The notes below the pieces were generated by a model, which saw nothing but the letters and a program-made list of their open reading frames with translations, made no database searches and was not told the origin of the DNA. From assembly GCF_024808665.1 (NCBI RefSeq), contig NZ_JANUBZ010000012.1, forward strand, positions 1 to 64,000: a stretch of DNA of 64,000 bases. The letters are read 5' to 3'. A program made the translations under genes and the position numbers. The first letter of the stretch is position 1. Each line of letters starts with the position of its first letter. Positions 1-10,088 of this stretch are shown here, in pieces. This stretch comes from Mucilaginibacter empetricola (GTDB taxonomy: Bacteria > Bacteroidota > Bacteroidia > Sphingobacteriales > Sphingobacteriaceae).

Positions 1-3000
1 TTATAAGGCGTGAATCTCCTCATCTTTTCTGCAAGCGGATCTGGTGTAGTCCACCTGGCAATTACCGGATCGTAGAACCGCGCGCCATAATCGTATTGCC
101 CTAACTCCTCCTGTAACTCTTTTTTATTGTAAAGGTATTCATTTTTGGTACTATTGAGAAAGCTGTTGATCTCCATACCAAACGGATAATAGTTATCGGT
201 TTGCAAAGTGTCAATTACACCATTCTTGGTATCAAATGTCACCCTCGTATTCCCCAGGTGATCGCTCAGATAATAGTAATAATCATAGCTCATATAATTA
301 TTCGTGGTTGAAGTAGGCACTATCTTACCTTCTTCGGTCTGTATAAAGCCGATCTGTGTGGTGCTGTTGTCGTATTCTATGCCATCAATGTAATCTGTTG
401 CCGTGGTCGCGCCGCCGCTTATCGCCTTTACTTTCCTCAACTTCCTGCCATTGGCATCATAGGTATAGGTTACCGTTCCGGTTGGTATCGTGATTACATT
501 GGGTAGATTCAGTATATTGTAAGAGTACCCCTTATTCTGTGTGGTATTAGTGGTATCAATGGTACTCAACAGATTGCCATTATAGTCATAGGTGTAATTG
601 GTTGTTCCTTTTACTAACCCGGCATTGTTCCCACTGTTATCAGCTACGCTTTGCAACTGATTGGTGTTGTTATTGTTGGCAACGTAGTTATAGCTTAACT
701 GATCTATCTGAGTACCCATTTGATACCGCTGCAACGTTAATACATTACCTAATAGATCGTAGGTAATATTATTTTCATTGTTGTTATTGGTGGAGTTACC
801 ACTGGTAAGCCTGTTCAACTGGTCATAAGCATAAACATAACTGGTAGTGTTGGGTGCAGATGCTGTTTTCCAGGTCTGACTGGCAATGTTGCCGTTGTAT
901 TGTGCCGTCGGGGCGATACCCACAACATTATTGACACTATTGTATTGCAATTGCATCTGGAACAAGGGCGCATTGCTACCTAACAGCCAACCTCGCTCGT
1001 TGTAATTGTAGGCGATGCTTTGCGAAAACGTAGCGCTATCCAAACTATTCAGGTTCTTAGTCATCAGCTGTCCTATTTCGTTATAAACCGCGTTAGAAAT
1101 CAGCGTTCGGCTGGTGGCAATTCCCGGGCTGTAGGTAATCTGCTCCCATGTACCTACTTTGCGGTTCATATGGTCGTATACATACTGGTTAGTTATGGTT
1201 GTGGTATTACGGACGGCGCTTATAGAATGCACCCTTGTTGTTGTAAGAGGTAAATTGGTAAAACTATAGGTGGTGGAAATAGCATCATAATTATTTATAT
1301 TAACGATACCTCCAAGATAATGTTGGTCATAGGTATTTTTTACCCGGCCCAAGTCATCATAATATTGTACGTCCCATAGCATATCGGGGCTGGCATTGTT
1401 TATCGTATTGAGCACCGCAGTTTTAGTTGCAGTTAAGGCACCTTTTGTCATCACGCTGTATCCGCTTGGAGCGGTAAATGTTGAAGGCTGTCCCTGGAAA
1501 GTATAATCATCATAATAATTCACTTTTAGTGGCACAACGTTGTTGCCAAAAGGGAATGAATTATTACTATAACCCTGTACACCACTTCCCGGACTTGGCA
1601 CCTCCCATCCGGTGTATGTTTGAGCTACAAGCGTAAGCACGTTGGTGACATAACTTTGCAAAGGCGCTCGCGAACTGGTGTCGTGGGTAATCCCTGTCAT
1701 AATGATACGGCCTTGCCCATCATATTTGGTAAAATTCCATTCTCCGGCATTGCGTTCATTGGCATCCCGGTCAAATACCAACTGGTCAATCAGGTTATAA
1801 ACCATTTCCTCCGTTCCTTTGCCCGGAATCTTTTTAGTGATTAGCCGGTGGCGTTGGTCATAATGGTACCCGTACATAAAATTCAGGAAAACCGGATCTG
1901 TTTCCAGAAAGCTCGTAGGATAAGTTGTCCCCACTGGAATTGGTGGAATGACATAGGTGAGTTTTCCAAAATTGTCATAAACATAATATGTTGAATAAAA
2001 TGTAACAGGGTTGATGGTTGCTTCCTCTCTTTTACAAACGATTCTGCCTAACAAATCTTTATATTCAATCGTGTTATTGCCATTTTCATCGGTTGTCGTA
2101 GTAGCCAATAATTGATTTGCGGCATAATAAGTATTACCGATGGCTCCATTGCCGCTGCCGTTTACAGCCCATAATATAACATCGTTGGCTGCATTAGTTC
2201 CATAGTTTACTTTTACCGTATTTCCGCTTCCAGATATCCCACTATTACTCAATTGCCACGGATTGCCCGGAGCACCTTGTTCCAACAGTCGGTTCATTGG
2301 AGACGGCTCCAGATTTACATTGGCGTGAGGGCTTGGTATCGGCGTAACTCCAATTGGCGGTGTTATATAAAATTGTGCCTGCCCGGCACCTGCATTAAAT
2401 GCGTCAGGTTTATAACTTCCATCGCTTGTTCCATTAACTGTCGTATAGGGAAGTAATTTCGTCACTTCACGGCCCAGTTGGTCATAGGTAAAAGGTTGAA
2501 CAAAATCGTTACCGGTAGGTGAGCCTTTAGCTTGAACTGTTTGTAATGGCCTGCCAAGACCATCAAAATATTGCACATTGATTTCAACATTGTTTTTATC
2601 AGCACTTGCAGTTACCAGGGCAGCATTATTGGTAATTCCTGCTTGTCTTGGAGTAAAAGTAGTTATATAGTTTTGGCTTTGGCTGGGGTTAAAACCACTT
2701 TGCGGGTTGACCGCCAGGGTAATAGTTGCAGCAGGGCTGATTCCCTGGCCGTTGATTGCCGTTATGTAATATTGGGTACTGAGGGATAATGTCGTGGGTA
2801 CTCCGCTGATGCCGCCCGTAGCACGGTCAAACACTAAACCTGCCGGTAAGGCTGGGGTGATGCTGTAGGCACCTGTGATGATCTTACGGATTTTGTTATT
2901 GCTTGCATCTGCAACGTAGACATTCCCTGTTGCATCTACTGCTAAGCCATTAGGGCTGTTAAAGCTCGCCGCTGTACCGATGCCATCCGTTGAGCCAACG

Positions 3001-4028
3001 GTACCACTGCCAGCCAGTGTACTGACTACCCCGCCTGGAGTGATCTTGCGGATAACGCTGTAATATTGATCTGAAACGTACATGTTTCCCACCGCATCCA
3101 TCGCTGCCGCTACGGGATAGAAAAAACTGGCTGTAGGGCTGTCTCCATTAACCAGCGCCTCGTAGCTATCCGCTGCATAGGTACTCACCACACCCGCCGG
3201 GGTGATCTTGCGAATCACATTGTTATTTTTATCGGCTACATATAAGTTCCCGGAAGCATCAATGGTTAGACCCTGCGGATTGCTAAATTGGGCAGCCGTG
3301 CCTACGCCATCGTCATCTCCCTGGGTGCCGCTACCTGCAAAGGTGCTGACCATGCCCGCAGGGGTGATCTTACGGATGACACTGTTATAATTATCGGAAA
3401 CATATACGTTACCCGCCGCATCTACGGCGGTTCCCACCGGATGGTTGAATTCAGCAGTTGCCACAGGGCCATCTACATAACCCGCTGTGCCGTTTCCGGC
3501 CAGGGTACTGGCCGTTCCTGTGGGGCTAACCATACGGATGACATTTCCATAAAAATCAGCTACATACAGATTCCCGCTGCCATCAATAGATAAGCCGTTA
3601 GGAAGATCGAATCTGGCGGTGCCTGCACTGCCGTTGACTTCTCCTCCTGTGCCCATGCCTGAAAAGGTAGTCACTACTCCTGTCGGAGATATTTCACGGA
3701 TTGAGCCGTTATACCCGTCTGTCACATAGACATTGCCGCTGGCATCCATAACGACCGATTCCGGTACTGAAAATTTCGCTGCCGTACCCGTGCCGTTCAG
3801 ATAACCCGACACTCCGCTACCCGCTATGGTCATCGTTTGGCCGTAGGCATAAGGCAAACTCGTACTGCTTACGACCGGAAAGATAGGCGCAATATGCGAG
3901 CCGACTGTAAAGGTCAACGAATTATTGCTGTAACTGATACTAGGCTGGCAAATCCCTTTCAGCGTAAGGCAGCTTAATAGCATTACTATTAGAAACTTTA
4001 TTTTATGATTAGAATATATCTTTTGCAT
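1..4028 (-). CDS. Secreted NHL-repeat / RHS-core protein, C-terminus cut by window edge
   Basis: Open from an ATG at 4028 to the left edge with no stop, so at least 1342 residues, and the C-terminus lies outside. I translated it from the complement. A signal peptide (MQKIYSNHKIKFLIVMLLSC) is followed by about six NHL-type repeats (roughly residues 55-385, each with a D-x-x-GN-(L/V)YV-D core and IRKI(T/S)P), a short Ig-like stretch, a DUF6443-like start (FDGLGRPLQTVQ, near 480), many YD repeats, and the RHS-associated core near 1300 (YDYGARFYDP, then WTTPDPLAEK). NHL repeats usually form a beta-propeller and YD repeats a hollow shell. In RHS proteins the variable part after the core often carries a toxin or effector, and that part is missing here. 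Probably exported to the surface. Confidence 0.9.
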   Translation of the reverse strand, partial: MQKIYSNHKIKFLIVMLLSCLTLKGICQPSISYSNNSLTFTVGSHIAPIFPVVSSTSLPYAYGQTMTIAGSGVSGYLNGTGTAAKFSVPESVVMDASGNVYVTDGYNGSIREISPTGVVTTFSGMGTGGEVNGSAGTARFDLPNGLSIDGSGNLYVADFYGNVIRMVSPTGTASTLAGNGTAGYVDGPVATAEFNHPVGTAVDAAGNVYVSDNYNSVIRKITPAGMVSTFAGSGTQGDDDGVGTAAQFSNPQGLTIDASGNLYVADKNNNVIRKITPAGVVSTYAADSYEALVNGDSPTASFFYPVAAAMDAVGNMYVSDQYYSVIRKITPGGVVSTLAGSGTVGSTDGIGTAASFNSPNGLAVDATGNVYVADASNNKIRKIITGAYSITPALPAGLVFDRATGGISGVPTTLSLSTQYYITAINGQGISPAATITLAVNPQSGFNPSQSQNYITTFTPRQAGITNNAALVTASADKNNVEINVQYFDGLGRPLQTVQAKGSPTGNDFVQPFTYDQLGREVTKLLPYTTVNGTSDGSYKPDAFNAGAGQAQFYITPPIGVTPIPSPHANVNLEPSPMNRLLEQGAPGNPWQLSNSGISGSGNTVKVNYGTNAANDVILWAVNGSGNGAIGNTYYAANQLLATTTTDENGNNTIEYKDLLGRIVCKREEATINPVTFYSTYYVYDNFGKLTYVIPPIPVGTTYPTSFLETDPVFLNFMYGYHYDQRHRLITKKIPGKGTEEMVYNLIDQLVFDRDANERNAGEWNFTKYDGQGRIIMTGITHDTSSRAPLQSYVTNVLTLVAQTYTGWEVPSPGSGVQGYSNNSFPFGNNVVPLKVNYYDDYTFQGQPSTFTAPSGYSVMTKGALTATKTAVLNTINNASPDMLWDVQYYDDLGRVKNTYDQHYLGGIVNINNYDAISTTYSFTNLPLTTTRVHSISAVRNTTTITNQYVYDHMNRKVGTWEQITYSPGIATSRTLISNAVYNEIGQLMTKNLNSLDSATFSQSIAYNYNERGWLLGSNAPLFQMQLQYNSVNNVVGIAPTAQYNGNIASQTWKTASAPNTTSYVYAYDQLNRLTSGNSTNNNNENNITYDLLGNVLTLQRYQMGTQIDQLSYNYVANNNNTNQLQSVADNSGNNAGLVKGTTNYTYDYNGNLLSTIDTTNTTQNKGYSYNILNLPNVITIPTGTVTYTYDANGRKLRKVKAISGGATTATDYIDGIEYDNSTTQIGFIQTEEGKIVPTSTTNNYMSYDYYYYLSDHLGNTRVTFDTKNGVIDTLQTDNYYPFGMEINSFLNSTKNEYLYNKKELQEELGQYDYGARFYDPVIARWTTPDPLAEKMRRFTPY

Positions 4029-4078
4029 GTGATGTGCTGGTTTGAGGTGGATTAAACACCTTTGTTTTTATCAATGAG

Positions 4079-4115
4079 TCCATAATTATGATTATTTTAT
4101 AATCATAATTATGGA
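4079..4115. terminator. AT-rich perfect 16-bp hairpin between the two RHS genes
   Basis: Arms 4079-4094 and 4100-4115 are exact reverse complements with a 5-nt loop. The hairpin lies just after the stop of the upstream minus-strand RHS gene and before the start of the next. There is no clear U-tract after it on the minus strand, so it may be a weak terminator or an mRNA-processing or stability element rather than a classical terminator. Confidence 0.5.
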
Positions 4116-4129
4116 TAATATCTTTTTCA

Positions 4130-7100
4130 TTAATTACTACCGTTTCCCAATAAGTATCCTGTTCCCGCCACCAACGCTACCGTTGAAGTCGAACAATTGC
4201 CCTTTTGTGATGTTCCGGTACAACCATTAACCATTATAGAGTTAGTGCTTCTTTGACTGGTACCTGCCGGCATCGTAAGTATCATCGATGTACTCGTTGC
4301 TATTGGTGCTCCTGTTTGCCCCTGAGAAGTGTATGTTGTTGAAGTATTGACCTGGTAATTGACAGTAAGTCCTATTGGTAATGTATAGGGAATGGTGCAT
4401 GCCGCATCGGAAAAGGTTTCCACGGTATAAATTTTACTTACTTGACCGTTTCCATTTACATCAGTCGAATTGCTCGTTGAGCTGAGATTCATTTGAACAT
4501 ATGGCGTTGCTTGCGATACAGGAGAAGAATTCGCTACATTGATGTTGCAGCCGAAAGCCTGCCCGGCATAGTTATAACAGAAACTCTTAATGATATTGCC
4601 GTACTGATCCAGAATATTGACTAAGCGATTCATCGCATCATACTGATAATGGCTAATCGTCCCATTTGCACCTGTTTCTGTAACTAATCGGAGCGAGAGA
4701 TCATAGCAATAGGTAACCATTTGCGCGTTTACCGGAAATAAGCGTAATTCATCTATGAAGCCTGTCCCCGAAACGATAATGGATGTACCTGTCGTCGTAA
4801 CGACAACCTGATTCAGCGTCCAGCTCTGTATCGTCGGGCCGGTGGTGGTATTGCTCAATGTGCCTCCGCTGACAGTAACCGACGCACCGTACTTTGACCA
4901 ATAGCTTATCATGTATTTAACCCCGGTTTGCAGGCCCGTTTTAGTAATGGTGTTACTGGTCGAAAGGAGATAAACATTTGATCCGGTTGGTGCTGTCGGA
5001 TCGTGTGTAACTCCGGCGATCGGGAAAGTCCAGTTGCCTGCTTCTGCTGATTCAAAACTGTTATAAGCGATGTCAGATGAAGCACTATTTTTAACAACCG
5101 CAAGAGGCAAAGAAAGTCCATTATCCCAAATTACGGATTGCGGAGGAGCCGCTACAATCTGCTGATCGGTGAGTTTACCGTTGGCACCGTTGTATGCAAA
5201 GCTTGCTTTGGGTACAAATGATGGATTAGGCAGAAGTGTTGTTTGTGGGGCAGTAAAAGAAGGAGTTTCACTAGCCTGTGCTGGAGATAATGGCGAAGCT
5301 GTTTCCAACGCATAAATCGTTACCGGCTTTATCAGAGTATCAGCACTGCTGGCTGCGAAATCCTGAAATTGGGTAATCTTTCCATTTACTAACGTATTAT
5401 TAATCCATGATTGCGTACTGACTGGCACCAATATGTTCCGGTTAAGCATTTTTGTAAATACTCCGTCCGGTGTTGCGCTAGCCGCATAGTCGAATGAATA
5501 ATACTTCTGATCGAAAAGCACATCCCCGTTGCTGTTCGTCGTCGTCTGTGTGGTGCTTTGCGTATGGTACGGGCTGTCGTAGGTATAAGTCGTTGTTTTG
5601 ATGACCGGCTGGCCGTTTCTGTACATTTTTTCAATGGTTGCTCTCAAGTGAGATATTCCGGTATGTAGTTTATAATAGCTTAGTGGGTTATATACGCTAT
5701 TAACATACGGCGTGTAAGCCTTTAAACCCCTGATGAGGTAATTTTCGTGATACGTTGTGTCATAGATGCTCGTGTCGCTTTCCAGTAGATTATTGGAAGA
5801 ATCATAAGTTTCCTCTTTGATGAGCTTTCCGGTGCTGACATCGACTTGTTGGGGAGTTGCCGGATACATTTGTTCCGCCGATTGAAAACTTGCGTATGTA
5901 AGTGAACTGGCTGGTATTTCGTTGAACAGGCCATTGCCGAAGCTTCCCGATATGGTTATCGCGCTGCCGTTATAGGTGCCTTGCATAGACCCGTATGCCG
6001 TATAATTGCTGAAATCAAGACGGGATACGGTATTCTGCTGATTTATTTGGGGGGCGGCTGAAAAAGTATACAACTTATACCCACCCGATCCCGAGCCTGA
6101 CGACCCAAAGCTCTCTTTTACATTCGGATAGGCAATCAGGTTACCCTCTTCATCCTGCAACGGAACTATACTTTGCGACTGCTTAAGGAAAATTGCGCCC
6201 GGTTGGCTATAATAGCCATCATAACCGCCTGAACCTGAGCCGAGAGCCGTCACATAGTAATATTCATTATTAACTGGCAGATAATAGGAAGGGTTTCCAT
6301 GAACCAGATAACCATTTGAATAGCTGAAGGAGCGCGTCTGAACGGAACCCGTCACATTGTCCTGCACCTTAATTTGAAGTATTCTCAGGCCGCCGACCAA
6401 AGTGTCATTTGTTGTCACAATATTGGCGGGGTTGTAAAAGGCGCTGTTGGGGCCGTACGTAAACGTTGTCATAGCGCCTAACGGATCCTGGATGCCCGTC
6501 AGGGTAAAGGCAAGCATGTCGGGCCAGGACGGATTCCTATTCGCTCCGGCTCCCTGAGCGGTGGTGCACTGAGAGGAAGAGATACCCGGCGTGAAATAAT
6601 AATTCAGGCCGCCCGCAGCGTTGTTTGAGTAGCCCCAGTGATCCTGGTCGTAACTCAGTCTTCGTGGTAACTGGTAGCCGGGATAATTAGGAAAACTTTC
6701 CTGATAAGTTAATACATAAGGCGGCTTGCTGATGGTTCCATCGCCAGAATATTCAGTTACTGAAGTTAGTTTCAATCTTTTAGCATCGGTTGAATCATGG
6801 GTTGAACTCAATGCATTAATAACTCCCGGAGCAGTACCCGTCGCTTTGGACACGAAATAGCTATGCCCCAGCGCGAACTGTTTAATACATTGGTTATTTA
6901 AATTACTATATACTTTTATAGAGTCGAGACTAAATGAATTTAATGCAGGCGTGCCGCTGAGGGGGCCGCTCATCAGATCGGCTCTGGGATTTTGAGCGAT
7001 AAAATCAACTGTATAATTATTGGTTGTAATAGAGGTTAGTCTTAGGCCTAAAATATTTGTACTTATCAGGGTTTTAACCCCCCAGTTCTCAGCACCCCCA

Positions 7101-8113
7101 TTGATGGACGAATTATCGCAAGACGTTTCGATTGGATACTGGTAATAAATAGGAACGCTTGGATTGCTGCTATTATAGTAATAAGAGCCCTGATTTCCGC
7201 AATACAATTGGCTTTCCGGGCCTAAATCATTGTAAGCGTAAATTTCTTTGGTGTAATTGAATGTCGCCGTGTCTTTCGTATTAGGATTTACTATTCGGGT
7301 TAAATACCAACTGGACGGAGCACGCGAATCCTGATCTAAACTTATAGCCGTTGAATAAGGTACGGTTATCTCATACATATTATTCTCGCCAAAATAATAC
7401 TGTACGCCGTCGGGTGTTATGATTTCAAATGAATGAAAGCCATTGTTATTATCGAATCCAACTACCTTGATTTGAAGATCATCGTCTTCCAATAATCGAG
7501 CTGTCCGGTTCTCATCAAAGACAAACTTTCCAACATGTCCGTTAAAGTTAAAAGTGTACAGATCAGGTTCACAATCTTTCATTCCAGCCATGACTTCGGG
7601 AGCTGTGTAGTTATAGAAGAAACTTGATGGATCTGATGTTTGTCCGTTTGAAAGCGGGTATGGCAATTTCGGTAGCGTAGATAATCCAAAATCTTTATAG
7701 TAACCGGCAGGCCCTGCGCTTACCTGACCACCCTTTTTTGTTCCTTCATCCGGCGCTCCTCGAACAGTGCGGATAATCACTCCGCCTGCGTTGAGAGCCC
7801 AGCCGAGGCCCACCCAGGATGCTGTCTCGGAAACCCGGATGCCACTGGCGTGATAGCTTAGAGAAATTGGCAAATTAATACCTCCGTCGTTCAGGGTATA
7901 AAGCAGTATTCCTATTTGAGGCACGCCGGTAAAGTAACTGACTGGATAATCAGCATACTTTCCTAATGAAGCCGCATTGGGTGCTGGCTGTACAAAATTG
8001 TTCAAATAAGTATCTAACGGATTAGATGAGCTTGGGTTGGTGTTTTGCGCCGAAACAGGATGACATAGAAATCCCATTGCAACTGCAAGGGCAAAACGTA
8101 AAATAATTTTCAT
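4130..8113 (-). CDS. Secreted RHS/YD-repeat family protein without a visible core
   Basis: About 1327 residues. The open frame extends up to 8230, but the convincing start is the ATG at 8113, which opens a signal peptide (MKIILRFALAVAMGFLCHPV, cleavage near SAQ). The N-terminus (SYHASGIRVSETASWVGLGW, then LNAGG) matches the entry region of Bacteroidota RHS/SpvB-like proteins. A beta-rich carbohydrate-binding-like segment (near SFESAEAGNWTF) precedes YD repeats (YQYDAMNRLVNILDQYGN). The RHS core motif seen in the neighbour is absent. The C-terminal ~100 residues are Thr/Ser-rich and beta-like with paired cysteines, and I do not recognise them. It is followed 100 bp later by the NHL/RHS gene on the same strand, so the two may be co-expressed. 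Function unknown. Confidence 0.88.
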   Translation of the reverse strand: MKIILRFALAVAMGFLCHPVSAQNTNPSSSNPLDTYLNNFVQPAPNAASLGKYADYPVSYFTGVPQIGILLYTLNDGGINLPISLSYHASGIRVSETASWVGLGWALNAGGVIIRTVRGAPDEGTKKGGQVSAGPAGYYKDFGLSTLPKLPYPLSNGQTSDPSSFFYNYTAPEVMAGMKDCEPDLYTFNFNGHVGKFVFDENRTARLLEDDDLQIKVVGFDNNNGFHSFEIITPDGVQYYFGENNMYEITVPYSTAISLDQDSRAPSSWYLTRIVNPNTKDTATFNYTKEIYAYNDLGPESQLYCGNQGSYYYNSSNPSVPIYYQYPIETSCDNSSINGGAENWGVKTLISTNILGLRLTSITTNNYTVDFIAQNPRADLMSGPLSGTPALNSFSLDSIKVYSNLNNQCIKQFALGHSYFVSKATGTAPGVINALSSTHDSTDAKRLKLTSVTEYSGDGTISKPPYVLTYQESFPNYPGYQLPRRLSYDQDHWGYSNNAAGGLNYYFTPGISSSQCTTAQGAGANRNPSWPDMLAFTLTGIQDPLGAMTTFTYGPNSAFYNPANIVTTNDTLVGGLRILQIKVQDNVTGSVQTRSFSYSNGYLVHGNPSYYLPVNNEYYYVTALGSGSGGYDGYYSQPGAIFLKQSQSIVPLQDEEGNLIAYPNVKESFGSSGSGSGGYKLYTFSAAPQINQQNTVSRLDFSNYTAYGSMQGTYNGSAITISGSFGNGLFNEIPASSLTYASFQSAEQMYPATPQQVDVSTGKLIKEETYDSSNNLLESDTSIYDTTYHENYLIRGLKAYTPYVNSVYNPLSYYKLHTGISHLRATIEKMYRNGQPVIKTTTYTYDSPYHTQSTTQTTTNSNGDVLFDQKYYSFDYAASATPDGVFTKMLNRNILVPVSTQSWINNTLVNGKITQFQDFAASSADTLIKPVTIYALETASPLSPAQASETPSFTAPQTTLLPNPSFVPKASFAYNGANGKLTDQQIVAAPPQSVIWDNGLSLPLAVVKNSASSDIAYNSFESAEAGNWTFPIAGVTHDPTAPTGSNVYLLSTSNTITKTGLQTGVKYMISYWSKYGASVTVSGGTLSNTTTGPTIQSWTLNQVVVTTTGTSIIVSGTGFIDELRLFPVNAQMVTYCYDLSLRLVTETGANGTISHYQYDAMNRLVNILDQYGNIIKSFCYNYAGQAFGCNINVANSSPVSQATPYVQMNLSSTSNSTDVNGNGQVSKIYTVETFSDAACTIPYTLPIGLTVNYQVNTSTTYTSQGQTGAPIATSTSMILTMPAGTSQRSTNSIMVNGCTGTSQKGNCSTSTVALVAGTGYLLGNGSN

Positions 8114-8632
8114 GTAATAATATAGGGGTTGCTTAGTTAATCTTTCTTTGATAATGCCGATATGGGTGCTTGCAATAATGATGAGAGTCCTTTTAGCTAA
8201 TGCCATTATTCCCATTTTCCACAGGTGCATTCAGCTGTACAACAAGAAAAAATCAGCACTTCTTTTTTCTTAAAAGAGTTTTATTTGGTTCATTAGCCTT
8301 AAGAGCGTCTTTCAAAGCCTTATTGTTATGAGTTGAAATGTCGCAAATGCCATTTACAGGTTGTGTTGATAAATCGAAGCTCGCGGCTGGCCGGGACGTT
8401 GTCGGATGCGGTGCTCTGTTTTTGTAAATAGCTCATTCTTTGTGGTAAGAGTTTAATAAATAGTAATTAGGATTGTCGCGAAAATATCAATCAATTCCCA
8501 TAAATCAAAGCGTAGTTTTACGCAATTAGTAATAACTGCGTTGATGCAAATGCCTTTAGGCAAAGGCTTTCAATAAAACATAGAAATGGGTCGCGCTTCG
8601 GCATTGAATTTACCAAAGCGCAGCGCCAAGAA
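8114..8632. other. Intergenic stretch upstream of the RHS gene
   Basis: About 520 bp without a supported gene. It should carry the minus-strand promoter of the RHS gene pair, but I found no TAnnTTTG box on that strand. No strong hairpin or repeat was recognised. Confidence 0.5.
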
Positions 8633-9544
8633 CTAAAACGCCCTAATCGGACGGACACCGCCGGGAAGACTCATTTGCTTTAACGCGGGCGAAGCAGCGG
8701 AAACTGCCCAAGCGAAATAAGTAGGGACGCTCTCGGTGCTGGAACTCCAATAGGCCCCGAAAAGTTTTGCCGTTGCAAATCCTGACAAATTGGTTTCCAT
8801 CAATGTCAGTTCGTCCTTAGATGGCAGGTACCAGTCACTATACCCGTTCACCGTTACCGTACTGGCATTTAATGCGGCGTAGCCCGGATAGGTGCCTATG
8901 GTATTGGTGAAACTGGTCCCTAAAGCAGCTACTATCGTTGCGGTATTTGCCTTGCCCGTACCGACAGCAGTATTGGTGGTAAATAACCCGACCGTACTAT
9001 ACGTGCCGTTATCCCAGGTCGTTTCCAGAGATAAATCGGTCGGGGTCACCACCAGCCCGTGCTTTCCCGTATTATCGACGTAGAAAATGATTCCTCCGGC
9101 GTAGCTCTGCCCGATGGCAATAGGCGGTTGTGGCGTGGTAAAGGTCACCTGGTTGCCGTACACCCGCTGCCCCTCGTCGTTCATTGCCGTTGCCCGGACA
9201 TAATAGGTTGTCCCGCCGCTGAGTCCCGTAAGATTAGAAGTGAAAGGGCCGACACCGGACAGCACTGCGGTGGCTGATGATGAGGAAATAGTCGGATTAG
9301 GATTGGTATCCCAGACGATGTCGCAACTGATCGCTGTTTCGCCATCTCCGGTTCCGCTCAATGTCCCGCCACCGGTTGCAGTGGATGACGTGATATTCGT
9401 GATGGCTGCGGTTGATACTGCCAATGCCGCATTGGTCGGTGTGGGGGTACCGCCATTCCCGCTGCTGCTTTTCTTGCATGAGAGGGCAATTGTCGCTACT
9501 GAAATAATGAGCAGCAGTCTTTTTAAAAGGTCGAGGTGTTTCAT
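8633..9544 (-). CDS. Lipoprotein with FN3-like and DUF1566 (Lcl C-terminal-like) domains
   Basis: 303 residues. The N-terminus is a lipoprotein signal (lipobox ALSC, Cys near 23) followed by a low-complexity linker. Residues ~40-135 look like a fibronectin-III/Ig-like fold (SSTATGGGTLSGTG and GGTTYYVRATAMNDEG motifs). Residues ~145-303 fit DUF1566 (GGIIFYVDNTGKHGLVV, GYSDWYLPSKDEL, YWSSSTES, ending VRPIRAF), a module common on Bacteroidota surface proteins. No enzymatic function is known. It lies 19 bp downstream of the small lipoprotein gene on the same strand, so probably one transcript. Confidence 0.88.
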   Translation of the reverse strand: MKHLDLLKRLLLIISVATIALSCKKSSSGNGGTPTPTNAALAVSTAAITNITSSTATGGGTLSGTGDGETAISCDIVWDTNPNPTISSSSATAVLSGVGPFTSNLTGLSGGTTYYVRATAMNDEGQRVYGNQVTFTTPQPPIAIGQSYAGGIIFYVDNTGKHGLVVTPTDLSLETTWDNGTYSTVGLFTTNTAVGTGKANTATIVAALGTSFTNTIGTYPGYAALNASTVTVNGYSDWYLPSKDELTLMETNLSGFATAKLFGAYWSSSTESVPTYFAWAVSAASPALKQMSLPGGVRPIRAF

Positions 9545-9563
9545 ACGCGTGCTATTTTTGAAA

Positions 9564-9836
9564 TTATTTGTTACAGGTTGTTGTCGTGGACGTGTTCACG
9601 ATAATATTGCCTTCGGTCAGGACTGAGGATGCATTAACTTCATAGGCTTTTATTTCGCTGGCAGTCTTATCGCAGACACTAAACGGATGCTTCGTCGTGT
9701 CGTTGGTATAGCCGGTAAATACAGAACCCGAGGGAGCAGTGCTGGTGTAGGTGATGGTGGTGCACTTCCAGCAATACTTCTTTTGGCAGGCGCACAAGAG
9801 CGCTGGCACAAGGAACAGACAGAATGTTTTCTTCAT
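9564..9836 (-). CDS. Small cysteine-containing lipoprotein, unknown function
   Basis: 90 residues with a type II signal (MKKTFCLFLVPALLCAC, lipobox LCAC). The mature part is short and Thr/Ser-rich with four further cysteines (YCWKC, SVCDK, TTCNK), which could form disulphides or bind a ligand. No family recognised. It is the first gene of a likely two-gene unit with the DUF1566 lipoprotein 19 bp downstream. Confidence 0.75.
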   Translation of the reverse strand: MKKTFCLFLVPALLCACQKKYCWKCTTITYTSTAPSGSVFTGYTNDTTKHPFSVCDKTASEIKAYEVNASSVLTEGNIIVNTSTTTTCNK

Positions 9837-10014
9837 AGCGGTAAAGGGTTATTGGATACTGAAATCATAGACTTTATGGGTGATGCCCTGGGTGCTGGCA
9901 GTTGAGGCTGCACATATGAAGCAATTAGAAAGGATGAATACGGTTTTATAAGTAACATAAGGTATCTGGTTGAATGCTGTAAAGTTCCTTATGTCATTTC
10001 GCTTTTCCCACTCG

Positions 10015-10059
10015 AAAACGGGATACTTTATCCGGCATTTGGATAACGTATCCTGTTTT
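10015..10059. promoter_or_regulatory. Large imperfect palindrome, probable XRE operator
   Basis: Arms 10015-10033 and 10041-10059 match as reverse complements at 17 of 19 positions around a 7-nt centre. The arms contain GGATAC/GTATCC and TTATCC/GGATAA. A related half-site (TATACCTTTATCC) follows at 10060-10072, just before the XRE start at 10089. Position and symmetry suggest autoregulation by that protein (inference). Confidence 0.6.
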
Positions 10060-10088
10060 TATACCTTTATCCAAAACAGCAAACCATT

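Noticed and set aside
1020..3593. Several short plus-strand frames opposite the NHL/RHS gene
   Set aside because: Shadows of the strong minus-strand coding frame with no independent support.
8114..8230. N-terminal extension of the YD-repeat RHS gene (frame open to 8230)
   Set aside because: The signal peptide begins at the ATG at 8113. The upstream 39 residues lack typical coding features.
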